Made by a program: the position numbers and the translations under genes | From: Sulfurimonas sp. | GTDB lineage: Bacteria > Campylobacterota > Campylobacteria > Campylobacterales > Sulfurimonadaceae | NCBI RefSeq assembly: GCF_019429335.1 | Contig: NZ_JAHYJB010000005.1 | Span: forward strand, 1-64,000 | DNA length: 64,000 nucleotides | Direction: 5' to 3' | Notes under the pieces: model-generated | What the model was told of the DNA's origin: nothing | Seen by the model: the letters and a program-made list of their open reading frames with translations, nothing else | Databases searched by the model: none | In this document: positions 43,606-52,663 of the stretch, in pieces | Position numbering within the stretch: the stretch's first letter is position 1 | How the letters are laid out: each line of letters starts with the position of its first letter

Positions 43606-45150
43606 GTGAATATTCAAAAAATTATTAAAAAAGCTATAAAAAGATTGGAGCTAGAGGGTAAACTCCAGACGCCTGATTTTTATGCGGAGGCTTTTTGCAA
43701 AGAGGCTGCTGCTGCAGGTTTTAATGTTGAGGATTGCTCAAAACTAGATAAATTCAAATCTATGCTCAATAAAGATTTTCAGGATGAACTCAAAAAATAT
43801 CATATAAAAACAATCTCTGAACTAGCCCATTTTTTAATCTCTAGACTTAACAGAACAAACCCAACACACTGCTCAAATCTTTTGGAATCACAAAGCATCT
43901 TTACAAAAAAGGTGCTTCAGACTATAGCAGTGCTTCATAACAAAGAAGCCTCTGAGCTTGCAAAAAAAAGTCTGGACCTTTTGGGAAGAGAGTGTTCTAT
44001 TGCAGAGATTGACCAGTTTAGACAGTTGTGGATAAACTTTTTAACAACCTATGATGATAGTTTTTTACAAAAACTCAAACTGCTCGGAGATGTTGATTCT
44101 GCAGACCTAGAAAGAACCATACAAAACCTAAATTTTGAAAATGCTCCAAGCAGAGATTTTGACTCATTTGAGCTCTCAAAGGTTGCTTCGCTTTTGGTCT
44201 CATCACTTGTGCCCTCAATTGCTTCTGAAATAAATGAAAAGATAGCCGAAATAAGCCAAAAAATCCAAAAAAATCCCGCACTTTTAGAGAGCAGCACTAT
44301 AGAAGCTGAGATTAAATCCGCTATATCCCTAAGAATTGCTCTTGACAAACAGAGTGTAAAAGAGATGGTTGAGTCAATAGACGGCGTTCTCGGCAGACTC
44401 TCATTAAGACTTATAGAGATGATAGAGAGTTCAGACAGCTCTGCTGTTGAGATACAGAAGATTAAAAAAGAGCTAGAGAGCTATAACGAGAGTACTACAA
44501 CCAGCTTTAGCGTTGCTCATAAAAAGCTCTATACAATTGCGGTAGCATTGGAGAAGAACACTCAAGCGCTTACTAGAGATTTAAAAAAGCATAGCAGTGA
44601 AGTTGGTGTGCTTAGCAAAAAAATAGAGCAGCTTGAGCTTGAGCTTGAGCGCGCTAAAGAGCAATCAAAAGAGGATTTTCTAACAAAGCTTTTAAATAGG
44701 CGCGCGCTTGATGAGTTTATGAGCGTTAAAGAGGCTGAGTTTGAAAGATACGGACACGACTTCACTGTAGTACTTTTCGACCTTGACAATTTTAAAGCGG
44801 TTAATGACACATACGGACATGATGCTGGAGATGCGGTTCTGGTTGCTTTTTCAAAAATACTTAAAAACGAGGCAAGAGCTGTAGATGTAGTAGGAAGATT
44901 CGGCGGTGAAGAGTTTATCGCTATTCTTGGAGAGACAGGACTTGATGGCGGAGTGGCATTTGCTCAAAAAGTACGAAACAAGATTAAAAATACACGTTTG
45001 ATGTATAAGGAAAGCCGCATAAACGTTACCGTCAGTTGCGGAGTGAGTGAGAGAAAAACGCACTTCTCGCTTGCTAATTTGATAACATCGGCTGACGAAG
45101 CCCTCTATAAAGCGAAAAATGAGGGCAGAGATAGGGTAGAGTCTAAGTGA
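43606..45150 (+). CDS. Diguanylate cyclase with long helical N-terminal region
   Basis: A 514-residue cytoplasmic protein. Residues 1 to about 350 are mostly helical, with a coiled-coil near 310-350 (heptads of L, E and K), and no transmembrane helix. The GGDEF domain (355-514) has DFLTKLLNRRALDEF, the active-site GGEEF in VGRFGGEEFIAILG near 432, and an RAVD inhibitory I-site five residues before it, so feedback inhibition by c-di-GMP is expected. GTG 43606 follows AAGGAG. The final codon overlaps folC. Confidence 0.88.
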   Translation: MNIQKIIKKAIKRLELEGKLQTPDFYAEAFCKEAAAAGFNVEDCSKLDKFKSMLNKDFQDELKKYHIKTISELAHFLISRLNRTNPTHCSNLLESQSIFTKKVLQTIAVLHNKEASELAKKSLDLLGRECSIAEIDQFRQLWINFLTTYDDSFLQKLKLLGDVDSADLERTIQNLNFENAPSRDFDSFELSKVASLLVSSLVPSIASEINEKIAEISQKIQKNPALLESSTIEAEIKSAISLRIALDKQSVKEMVESIDGVLGRLSLRLIEMIESSDSSAVEIQKIKKELESYNESTTTSFSVAHKKLYTIAVALEKNTQALTRDLKKHSSEVGVLSKKIEQLELELERAKEQSKEDFLTKLLNRRALDEFMSVKEAEFERYGHDFTVVLFDLDNFKAVNDTYGHDAGDAVLVAFSKILKNEARAVDVVGRFGGEEFIAILGETGLDGGVAFAQKVRNKIKNTRLMYKESRINVTVSCGVSERKTHFSLANLITSADEALYKAKNEGRDRVESK

Positions 45151-46295
45151 TACTGAAAGATTATTTAAATTCTAAACCGCTCTACTACGATGAGATTGAT
45201 TACACACGAATGCCACGTGTATATGAGAAGATAAAATCCTCACTGCCTCTAAAAAATATTATTCATATTATCGGAACAAACGGCAAAGGTACAACTGGGC
45301 GATTTTTAGCAAACGCTCTGCACGCGATGGGGCATAGTGTGGGGCATTATACCTCTCCTCATATCTTAGAGTTCAATGAGAGAGTCTGGGCAAACGGCTC
45401 AAATGCAACCGATGCAGAGTTAGAGAGTGCGCACAGAGAGCTGCAAAAGCTTTTGCCAAAGAGTGATGCGGACACTCTTAGCTATTTTGAGTATACAACT
45501 CTCTTGAGTGCAATAATTTTTAAGAGGTGCGATTATGTCGTAATGGAGGCTGGACTTGGCGGCGAATTTGATGCAACGGCTGTTTTTTCTAAACGCCTGA
45601 CGCTGGTTACTCCAATAGCCTATGACCATGAGGCTTTTTTAGGCTTAGAGATAGAGAGTATCGCTTCTACAAAATTAAATGCAATCCAAAATAGTGCAAT
45701 ATTGAGCTCTCAGAGCTATAATAAGGTTTATCAAGTTGTTGATAGGCTAAAGTCTGAAAAATCTCTAAATATCAAAAGAGCAGATGAGATTTTAGATGAA
45801 AAAGATAAAGAGCTGATAGGAGATATCTCTAAAAATCTCTCTCTTGCTCCATATCTAACACATAATCTTTCGTTAAGCATAGCGGCACTTAAATTTTTGA
45901 ACCTTGAGTATAAAATTGAGCATTTTTCAGCAGCGCCTCTCTTTGGCAGGATTACAAAAATAAGTGACGATATTATAATTGATGTCGGGCATAACGCACT
46001 CGCAGCGCAAAGCGTAGCTGATGCTTTGAGAGGTGAGAAATATATAATAATTTATAATAGTTACAAAGATAAAAACTATCAAGAAATTCTAAGAATTTTG
46101 CGTCCAATAGCATTACATGTAGAAATTATAACCATAGGTGACAAACGCGCTGAAAAAATAGAAAATATTGAGACCGTTTTAGATAGCTTAGGGATAAAAT
46201 ATAGTATATTCAATAAAATAAAACCGAAGCAAAAATATCTTGTTTTCGGTTCTTTTAGTGTAGTAGAGAGATTTTTAAGAGAGTGCCATGAGTAA
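45147..46295 (+). CDS. folC: Folylpolyglutamate synthase / dihydrofolate synthase
   Basis: A 382-residue Mur-ligase-fold enzyme that adds glutamate to dihydropteroate and folates. P loop HIIGTNGKGTTGRFLANAL near residue 40, SPHILEFNERVW near 71 and EAGLGGEFDATAVF near 132 are FolC motifs, with the C-terminal domain reading IIDVGHNALAAQSVADAL. Start GTG overlaps the cyclase stop (GTGA). It precedes the M23 peptidase and bactofilin genes, as in Helicobacter. Confidence 0.92.
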   Translation: MILKDYLNSKPLYYDEIDYTRMPRVYEKIKSSLPLKNIIHIIGTNGKGTTGRFLANALHAMGHSVGHYTSPHILEFNERVWANGSNATDAELESAHRELQKLLPKSDADTLSYFEYTTLLSAIIFKRCDYVVMEAGLGGEFDATAVFSKRLTLVTPIAYDHEAFLGLEIESIASTKLNAIQNSAILSSQSYNKVYQVVDRLKSEKSLNIKRADEILDEKDKELIGDISKNLSLAPYLTHNLSLSIAALKFLNLEYKIEHFSAAPLFGRITKISDDIIIDVGHNALAAQSVADALRGEKYIIIYNSYKDKNYQEILRILRPIALHVEIITIGDKRAEKIENIETVLDSLGIKYSIFNKIKPKQKYLVFGSFSVVERFLRECHE

Positions 46296-47232
46296 TCACT
46301 TCACAATTACGATACATGATGATAACGGCGTAAGGCAGTTTAATCTTCATCGTATTATCAAAAAGACGGCTTTTCATCTTATTTTATTTATTGGAATAGT
46401 TACTATTGTAGCAATCGGTACAATACTTTATCTAAACTATATAGTAGATGAGATAGAGATAAAGCGCCAAGCTACGCAAAAAGCCTACTTGATGCAAAAA
46501 GAGAAAAATCAAGCCCTTGATAAGAGCATAAAAGAGGCTCAACTGGCTTTGATTGATAAGAAAAAAGAGCTAATAGCTGTCTCTGAGACGCTCTCTGAGA
46601 TAGAGACGCTTATCGGCATAACTCCTGTGGCTGAGACATCACTCTCCGAGAGGATGACCACAACTAAGGTAAATTCTGAACATATTGCAACCCTGATGCA
46701 GTTTATTCCAAGCGGTTCTCCGGTAGAGTACCGGGGAGTTACAAGCACTTTTGGATATAGGATACATCCGACGCTAAATTCAAAAGAGCTTCATCGCGGT
46801 ATTGATTTGAAGGCGGATATGAAGACTCCTGTTTATGCTACAGCTGATGGGATTGTAGAGTGGTCCGGATATCATCAAAAAAGCGGATTTGGAAATCTTG
46901 TAATTATTCAGCACAATTACGGGTTTAAGACATATTTTGCGCACCTGAATAAGGCAGTGATTGGATCTGGAAAGTTTGTAAAAAAAGGTGATTTAATCGC
47001 CTACACTGGGAATACAGGTATGAGCAGCGGCCCGCATTTGCACTATGAGATTAAATTTATTCAAAGATCGGTTGATCCTTTGGCATTTGTAAAATGGAGC
47101 GTAAAAAACTATAATGATATATTTCAAAAGGAGAAACAAATACCATGGCAATCTTTAATAACAGCGACAGCACACATAAAAGTACCGGCACCGACGCAAA
47201 CACTACCATCATCACAGCTGGCTCTGCAATAA
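46288..47232 (+). CDS. M23 peptidoglycan endopeptidase, Csd1-like
   Basis: A 314-residue membrane-anchored peptidase. Helix at about 27-50, then a coiled-coil stalk (about 55-110), then an LytM domain: VTSTFGYRIHPTLNSKELHRGIDLKADMKTPVYATADGIVEW contains the HxxxD zinc site (residues about 170-175), and GPHLHYEIKF near 253 supplies the HLH. In H. pylori the Csd1-CcmA pair trims cell-wall cross-links to maintain helical shape; the same order here, with folC before and mfd after, supports the analogy. ATG overlaps folC by eight bases. The 3' end overlaps ccmA by 88 bases. Confidence 0.88.
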   Translation: MSNHFTITIHDDNGVRQFNLHRIIKKTAFHLILFIGIVTIVAIGTILYLNYIVDEIEIKRQATQKAYLMQKEKNQALDKSIKEAQLALIDKKKELIAVSETLSEIETLIGITPVAETSLSERMTTTKVNSEHIATLMQFIPSGSPVEYRGVTSTFGYRIHPTLNSKELHRGIDLKADMKTPVYATADGIVEWSGYHQKSGFGNLVIIQHNYGFKTYFAHLNKAVIGSGKFVKKGDLIAYTGNTGMSSGPHLHYEIKFIQRSVDPLAFVKWSVKNYNDIFQKEKQIPWQSLITATAHIKVPAPTQTLPSSQLALQ

Positions 47233-47600
47233 AAGGGGAGATGAATCTTGCATGCAATCTCTATGTTGACGGAGAGTTTGAGGGTACAATACGCTCAAGT
47301 AAAGAGGTGAATATAGGCAAGCATGGACACATAAACGGCGATGTATTTACAACTAGATTGGTTGTTCAGGGATACATAGAGGGCAATATCAACGCAAAAC
47401 GAGTTGAGATTAAAGCTAACGGAAGAGTAAACGGCACAATAGAGTCAAGTGAACTTGTTATTGAGGCAAAAGGTATCTTTGAGGGAAGCAGTATCGTAAA
47501 AGATGTGGCTGCTGCACCTAAAAAAGCGCCTTTAAGCGATAATATACCAACGGATACGATAAAAAGTATTTTAAATGAGCAAGAGGTAAAAATATCATAG
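47145..47600 (+). CDS. ccmA: Bactofilin, CcmA-like cytoskeletal protein
   Basis: A 151-residue bactofilin of right-handed beta-helix type: repeated strands such as TIITAGSAIKGEMNLACNLYVDGEFEGTI, VNIGKHGHINGDVFT and GNINAKRVEIKANGRVNGTI (about residues 20-115). It forms non-nucleotide filaments that position peptidoglycan enzymes. The ATG lies inside the M23 gene behind AAAGGAG (47127-47133). The 88-base overlap ensures equal production with the peptidase. It is followed 16 bases later by mfd. Confidence 0.92.
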   Translation: MAIFNNSDSTHKSTGTDANTTIITAGSAIKGEMNLACNLYVDGEFEGTIRSSKEVNIGKHGHINGDVFTTRLVVQGYIEGNINAKRVEIKANGRVNGTIESSELVIEAKGIFEGSSIVKDVAAAPKKAPLSDNIPTDTIKSILNEQEVKIS

Positions 47601-47616
47601 TCCTCCGTACACACTA

Positions 47617-50598
47617 ATGTCACAACATAGACTATTTCAATATTATAAAACCGCAAAAAATCAAGATTTAGAGCTCTTGATTTGCGATGACTCAAAAGAG
47701 GCGCATGAACTTGAGAGCGTAGCCAGATTTTTCAAGCAGGATGTTATTGTATTTCCTGACTTCAGAGCCACTTACGGGGATGATTTGAGGGTTTACAAAG
47801 AGGAGATTCACGAGCTCTTCTGTGCTTTGAGAAAATATTATACATGCAAGAAAAAGCCGCTTGTTATTTCGCCGCTAAAAACACTCCTTTTCAATCTGCC
47901 CAACAAAGAGCTTTTAGACTCTGTTGTTATAGAGTTTGGAACAAAAATAGAGTTTAAAAAATTCCAAGAGCAGATGCTTTTTTGGGGATACAGCTTTGTT
48001 GATATGGTGCAGGTTGAGGGAGAGATATCTTTTCGCGGAGACATTATAGATATCTATCCGCCATCAAGCGCCATGCCTCTTCGCATCTCGCTCTTTAACG
48101 ATGAGATTGAACAGATAAAATATTTTGAACTTGAATCCCAAAGAACGCAAAAAGATGAGCTTGAGAGCTTTGAGCTTACTCCAGCATTTTTTTCTCTCGA
48201 TGAAGAGGGGTTTGAGAGCCTAAACGAAAGGGTAAAAGAGAGCGAGTTTGACTCTCTTGTAAAAGATATAGCCTCTTTGGGTCTATGGTATTTGGGCGAA
48301 AACGCTATTAGCTTTCTAGAGGGCAAAAATGCAAAACTAATCAGAAATCTGGATGCCATTTTGGTAGATGCTTATGCGCTTAATAAACCAACACTCCCAA
48401 GAGAGTGCTTCAATCTTGAGGTTTTAAGTGAATCTGATGATTTTAAAGAGATTTACGTTAGCGACCTTCACTCTCTCTTAAAAGTGCACAAAGATAAAAA
48501 GATAGTCGTTATCGCTTCAAATGAGGCTGTCATAAAACAGGCAGGGCTGTTTGAGCTTAAAAATATCAGCGTGGTTTATGCCCCATATATCTTAAACATA
48601 ATCTCCAAAGATGAGCTTGTTATCTCTTTAAACAAGCAAAATAAGCTAAGACGAAGAAGAAAAAGCTCAATCCTGCTTGATGATTTAAAATCAGGCGATT
48701 ATGTCGTTCATGAGGATTACGGTGTCGGTATATTTGAGTCTATCGAACAGACTCAAATACTGGGTGGTATTAAAGATTTTATAGTTATCAAGTACGTTGG
48801 TGACGATAAGATTCTGCTTCCTGTTGAAAATCTTGACTGTATCGACCGCTACATCGCCTCAGGCGGTTCTGTTCCAGTTTTGGACAAGCTTGGCAAAGGA
48901 AGTTTCGGCAAACTAAAAGAGAGCGTTAAAAAACGTCTTATGGAGATAGCTGGGCAGATTGTAAATACCGCTGCCGCAAGAGAGTTGATTCAAGCGCCTA
49001 AAATCAGGGTAGATGAGAGCGAGTTAAGAGAGTTTCAAAAGCTCTCCGGATTTCTTTATACGGATGACCAGACTCAGTCAATTAATGAGATAATTACGCA
49101 GATGAGCTCAGGTCACATCATGGACAGACTCCTTAGCGGAGATGTCGGTTTCGGCAAGACAGAGGTAGCGATGAATGCAATATATGCATCATACAAGTCA
49201 GGCTTGCAAGCGGCGCTGATTGTTCCGACAACGCTTCTCTCGGCTCAGCACTACCGCTCACTTCGCGAGAGATTCGGCAACCTTGGAATCAAGACGGCTA
49301 AGCTTGATAGATTTGTAAGCTCAAAAGACAGAAGCAATATAATAAAAGGTCTCGCTTCAGGCGAAATAGATGCAGTAGTGGGGACACACTCTCTTTTTAA
49401 TCTGGATTTTAAAAACTTAGGTTTGGTTATCATAGACGAAGAGCACAGATTCGGCGTAAAACAAAAAGAGAAGATAAAAGAGCTATACCACAATGTTCAT
49501 CTTCTCTCAATGAGTGCAACTCCGATACCGCGCTCGCTAAATCAGGCACTAAGCTCCATAAAAACAATGTCGCAGCTACTCACTCCTCCAAGCCAAAGAC
49601 AGCCGGTTAGAACCTTTGTGAAAGCGTATGAAGAGAAGCTGATAAAAGAGGTACTGCTCAGAGAGATTCGCCGTGGCGGGCAGATTTTTTATGTCCATAA
49701 CTCAATTGACCATATGCCTATAAAATTAGGTGAGTTAAAGGCACTATTGCCGTCGCTTAGAGTTGTTATGCTCCACTCAAGAATCTCTGCAGCTGATACA
49801 GAAAAAGAGCTTTTAAAGTTTGAAGCGGGCGAATATGACCTTATGCTTGCAACCTCCATCATCGAGTCAGGCATCCATATGCCTCGCGTAAACACTATAA
49901 TAGTCGATGGCGCAGACAGATTCGGTATGGCGGACTTGCATCAGCTTCGCGGTCGGGTAGGGCGCAGCAATGTTGAGGGCTTTGCATATTTTATAGTAAA
50001 CGACAAAGAGACTTTGACCGATGATGCTAAAAAAAGGCTTCTGGCGTTAGAGTCAAACTCATTTTTGGGAAGCGGTTCGGTACTGGCTTACCACGATTTA
50101 GAGATACGCGGCGGCGGAAATCTTGTCGGAGATGCTCAGAGCGGACATATAAAAAATATCGGCTATTCGCTCTATCTAAGACTGCTTGAAGACGCTATAA
50201 AACTCCTTAGCAATCAGGCAGAGAGCGAAAAGCTAAAAGTAGATATAAAACTTACCATCTCTGCATACGTCTCCGATGAGGTCGTAAAAGAGGATAGACT
50301 TCGCATAGATATCTACAGAAGGCTCTCGGCATGCATCGAGCCTGTTGAGATTTATGAGATACAAGAAGAGGTTATTGACAGATTTGGAGAGCTTGACGTG
50401 CCGAGTAAACAGTTTTTTGAACTGATGGTTATCAAACTCTTGAGTTTGCACAAAAAGATAAAAAGCGTATCCAATTACGGTCAGAACATTACCTTTACAT
50501 ATATAGATGAGAAAAAAGATAGTATAAAGTCAGATTCAAAAGATGATGATGACATCATAAAAGCAGCGTTGAAGTATCTTAGAGGAGCAGAGAGTTGA
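47617..50598 (+). CDS. mfd: Transcription-repair coupling factor
   Basis: A 993-residue superfamily 2 translocase that removes stalled RNA polymerase and recruits UvrA. UvrB-like homology region at the N-terminus (about 1-240), RNA-polymerase-interacting domain with DYVVHEDYGVGIF near 365, then helicase motifs: GDVGFGKTEVAMNAIY (Walker A near 508), IIDEEHRFGVKQKE near 607, LSMSATPIPRSL near 630, SIIESGIHMPRVNTIIVDGADRFG near 750 and the RVGRSNVEGFAYF motif VI. A short TRCF C-terminus follows. About 150 residues shorter than E. coli, as in Campylobacterota. No Shine-Dalgarno is obvious. Confidence 0.95.
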   Translation: MSQHRLFQYYKTAKNQDLELLICDDSKEAHELESVARFFKQDVIVFPDFRATYGDDLRVYKEEIHELFCALRKYYTCKKKPLVISPLKTLLFNLPNKELLDSVVIEFGTKIEFKKFQEQMLFWGYSFVDMVQVEGEISFRGDIIDIYPPSSAMPLRISLFNDEIEQIKYFELESQRTQKDELESFELTPAFFSLDEEGFESLNERVKESEFDSLVKDIASLGLWYLGENAISFLEGKNAKLIRNLDAILVDAYALNKPTLPRECFNLEVLSESDDFKEIYVSDLHSLLKVHKDKKIVVIASNEAVIKQAGLFELKNISVVYAPYILNIISKDELVISLNKQNKLRRRRKSSILLDDLKSGDYVVHEDYGVGIFESIEQTQILGGIKDFIVIKYVGDDKILLPVENLDCIDRYIASGGSVPVLDKLGKGSFGKLKESVKKRLMEIAGQIVNTAAARELIQAPKIRVDESELREFQKLSGFLYTDDQTQSINEIITQMSSGHIMDRLLSGDVGFGKTEVAMNAIYASYKSGLQAALIVPTTLLSAQHYRSLRERFGNLGIKTAKLDRFVSSKDRSNIIKGLASGEIDAVVGTHSLFNLDFKNLGLVIIDEEHRFGVKQKEKIKELYHNVHLLSMSATPIPRSLNQALSSIKTMSQLLTPPSQRQPVRTFVKAYEEKLIKEVLLREIRRGGQIFYVHNSIDHMPIKLGELKALLPSLRVVMLHSRISAADTEKELLKFEAGEYDLMLATSIIESGIHMPRVNTIIVDGADRFGMADLHQLRGRVGRSNVEGFAYFIVNDKETLTDDAKKRLLALESNSFLGSGSVLAYHDLEIRGGGNLVGDAQSGHIKNIGYSLYLRLLEDAIKLLSNQAESEKLKVDIKLTISAYVSDEVVKEDRLRIDIYRRLSACIEPVEIYEIQEEVIDRFGELDVPSKQFFELMVIKLLSLHKKIKSVSNYGQNITFTYIDEKKDSIKSDSKDDDDIIKAALKYLRGAES

Positions 50599-51407
50599 GA
50601 GTAGCATTTATAGGCGATATTGTAGGCAGTCCCGGCAGAGATATGTTAAAAGCGCATCTCAAAAAAATCAGACAAGAACATAATATAGATTTTGTAGTTG
50701 CAAACTATGAAAATGCCTCTCACGGTTTTGGGCTGACTGCAAAAAATGCAAGCGAGATTGCAAGTTTCGGCGTTGACTGCATGAGTGGCGGAAACCACAC
50801 ATGGGATAAAAAAGATGTTGAAGCGCTTTTTGACACCCACGAGATTTTGCGACCTCACAACTACCCTGATGAGGTAAAAGGAACAGGCTGCAAAGTTTAC
50901 GATGTGTGCGGAGATAAACTGGCAGTTTTAAACCTGATGGGCCACTACTCAATGCCATATACCGAGAACGCTTTTAGAACGGCAAAGAGTACGGTTGAGG
51001 CTTTACATGCAGATGGCGTAAAAAATATCTTTATAGATTTTCATGCAGAGGCTACAAGCGAGAAGCGTGCCATGATGCTGCTGCTTCAAGGGAGTGTGAG
51101 TGCCATAATCGGAACGCATACGCATGTCTCAACCGATGATTTTCAAATCTCCAAAGGCACTGCATATCTAACAGATATGGGACTGAGCGGCTGTCGTGAT
51201 AATGTAATCGGTATGGATGAGAAAGTGCCTCTAAAGCAGTTTTTTACCGGAATCAAAGGTCATTTTGATATTCCAAAAAAGTGCAAGAAAATAATGCAGA
51301 TAGCTATTATGGATTTTAGCGGCGGAAAGTGCAGCAACGCATATAAGTTAAAGATATTTGAAGAGGGAACACTCATTAGAACTGATGCCTGGATAGAAGC
51401 AGAGTAG
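50595..51407 (+). CDS. YmdB-type calcineurin-like metallophosphoesterase
   Basis: A 270-residue enzyme of the TIGR00282/YmdB group. Metal-binding positions are RVAFIGDIVGSPGRD at the N-terminus, VANYENASHGFG near 36, MSGGNHTWDKKD near 60, FIDFHAEATSEKR near 145 and IGTHTHVSTDD near 173. YmdB relatives hydrolyse 2',3'-cyclic nucleotides and influence biofilm or motility in Bacillus. Start TTG overlaps the mfd stop (TTGA). The last base precedes the minus-strand unknown gene directly. Confidence 0.87.
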   Translation: MRVAFIGDIVGSPGRDMLKAHLKKIRQEHNIDFVVANYENASHGFGLTAKNASEIASFGVDCMSGGNHTWDKKDVEALFDTHEILRPHNYPDEVKGTGCKVYDVCGDKLAVLNLMGHYSMPYTENAFRTAKSTVEALHADGVKNIFIDFHAEATSEKRAMMLLLQGSVSAIIGTHTHVSTDDFQISKGTAYLTDMGLSGCRDNVIGMDEKVPLKQFFTGIKGHFDIPKKCKKIMQIAIMDFSGGKCSNAYKLKIFEEGTLIRTDAWIEAE

Positions 51408-51866
51408 TTAAGCTGCTGTTATTTGGAAATATCTGTCGTTTGCTTCGTATGTATTTACCATAACATGACGTAAATTTTTCTCTTTTGCTTCTTTAATGTC
51501 ACTGGGCAGCTTATCATCTATTTTTGGGGTCTGATTTAGGGTAAGAGCAGGTTTTCTAACAAGTGAAAACATCGTAATATTTCCATCATAAGCGGCTTTT
51601 GCATTGATTGTTGTAGTTAATTGTTTTAGTTTTATCTCACTCTGGCTTTGCAGCTGCTTTTGGAGTTTTTGCTGGTTGTTAAAAGATTTGTAGTTAGAGA
51701 TATAATCGATAGGGAGATTTTTATCGGTGTGCGACTTCACTATAGCAGAGTTTGATAGCTCTTTGCTAAAAGATTCTGACTCACCCTTAGGCTCTTTGGT
51801 CTTGTATAAGTCTGTTTTATTGGAGCTGTTTGGGCTGATAAATGTAGTGTAAGTAGATACAAACAT
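51408..51866 (-). CDS. Hypothetical protein (152 residues)
   Basis: No family recognised. The chosen ATG (51866) is right behind AAAGGAGG, while a longer frame reaches 51905 without a ribosome site. The protein is hydrophilic, without signal peptide or transmembrane helices: a lysine-, serine- and glutamine-rich first half (QQKLQKQLQSQSEIKLKQL around 65-83), then a stretch KNLRHVMVNTYEANDRYFQI near the C-terminus that looks like the conserved part. Low complexity and secreted- or flagellum-associated-like composition are only impressions. It is convergent with the ymdB-like gene. Confidence 0.5.
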   Translation of the reverse strand: MFVSTYTTFISPNSSNKTDLYKTKEPKGESESFSKELSNSAIVKSHTDKNLPIDYISNYKSFNNQQKLQKQLQSQSEIKLKQLTTTINAKAAYDGNITMFSLVRKPALTLNQTPKIDDKLPSDIKEAKEKNLRHVMVNTYEANDRYFQITAA

Positions 51867-51957
51867 TTTAGCCTCCTTTGCCAACAATGGAGTATTATAA
51901 GCCAAATGAACTTCAAAAACTATAAAAACAGGAAGCGTATTTTTTTAATACATTTGA

Positions 51958-51963
51958 TACAAT
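51958..51963 (+). promoter_or_regulatory. -10 box of the PhoB-like regulator
   Basis: TTTGATACAATAG contains TACAAT 26 bases before the start at 51989, in a 122-base divergent gap (51867-51988). Confidence 0.5.
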
Positions 51964-51988
51964 AGTAAAAAAAATATTAGGGATGTTT

Positions 51989-52663
51989 ATGGGCGCTAAA
52001 ATCGTTATTGTAGAAGATGAAGAGGATTTATTAGAGCTTATTGAATACAATTTGACAAAAGAGGGCTATGAGGTAATAGGATTTTTAAACACAAAAAGCG
52101 TTGAGCAGATGCTTAGCGAAGAGAGTGTTGATTTGCTTATTATGGATAGAAATCTCCCCGGAGTGGAGGGGAGCGAGTTTGTTCAGCTTCTTAGAAAAGA
52201 TGGATTTGCAACACCGGTTATCTATCTAAGCGCAAAAAATGCAGACTCTGAGATAGAGGAGGGGTTTTTAAGAGGCGGAGATGACTATATAACAAAGCCT
52301 TTCAATATGAAAGAGCTGCTGCTCCGCATCAAAGCAATTTTGAGAAGAACAAGCAAAAAGGTCGAAGAGGGCATTTTGGCATACAGGGATTTGGTGCTGG
52401 ATAGAAGCTCAAGAACCCTTAGCGTAGACGGCAAAAGCGTAGATGTCACAAAGCTTGAATTTAACCTGCTGTGTGAATTTATTTTAAACAAAAACAGCGT
52501 TCTTGACCGCGACTATCTGCTCGAAAACGTCTGGGACGGGGCGGAAGAGTATCAATACAAAACCGTAAACGTTGCCATAAATAGACTAAAAGAGAAGATA
52601 GACTCAGATAAAAGTAAAAATTATATTCAAACAGTCCGCGGAATAGGGTATAAGTTGTGCTAA
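51989..52663 (+). CDS. PhoB/OmpR-family response regulator
   Basis: About 224 residues. The receiver has VEDEED (acidic cluster), phosphoacceptor Asp in LLIMDRNLPGVEG and Lys in ITKPFNMKE. The C-terminal winged helix ends YIQTVRGIGYKLC. ATG 51989 is preferred over 51983 because AGGG is correctly placed. It overlaps the next gene by seven bases. A histidine-kinase partner follows, forming a standard two-component operon; the signal is not visible from the sequence. Confidence 0.88.
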   Translation: MGAKIVIVEDEEDLLELIEYNLTKEGYEVIGFLNTKSVEQMLSEESVDLLIMDRNLPGVEGSEFVQLLRKDGFATPVIYLSAKNADSEIEEGFLRGGDDYITKPFNMKELLLRIKAILRRTSKKVEEGILAYRDLVLDRSSRTLSVDGKSVDVTKLEFNLLCEFILNKNSVLDRDYLLENVWDGAEEYQYKTVNVAINRLKEKIDSDKSKNYIQTVRGIGYKLC

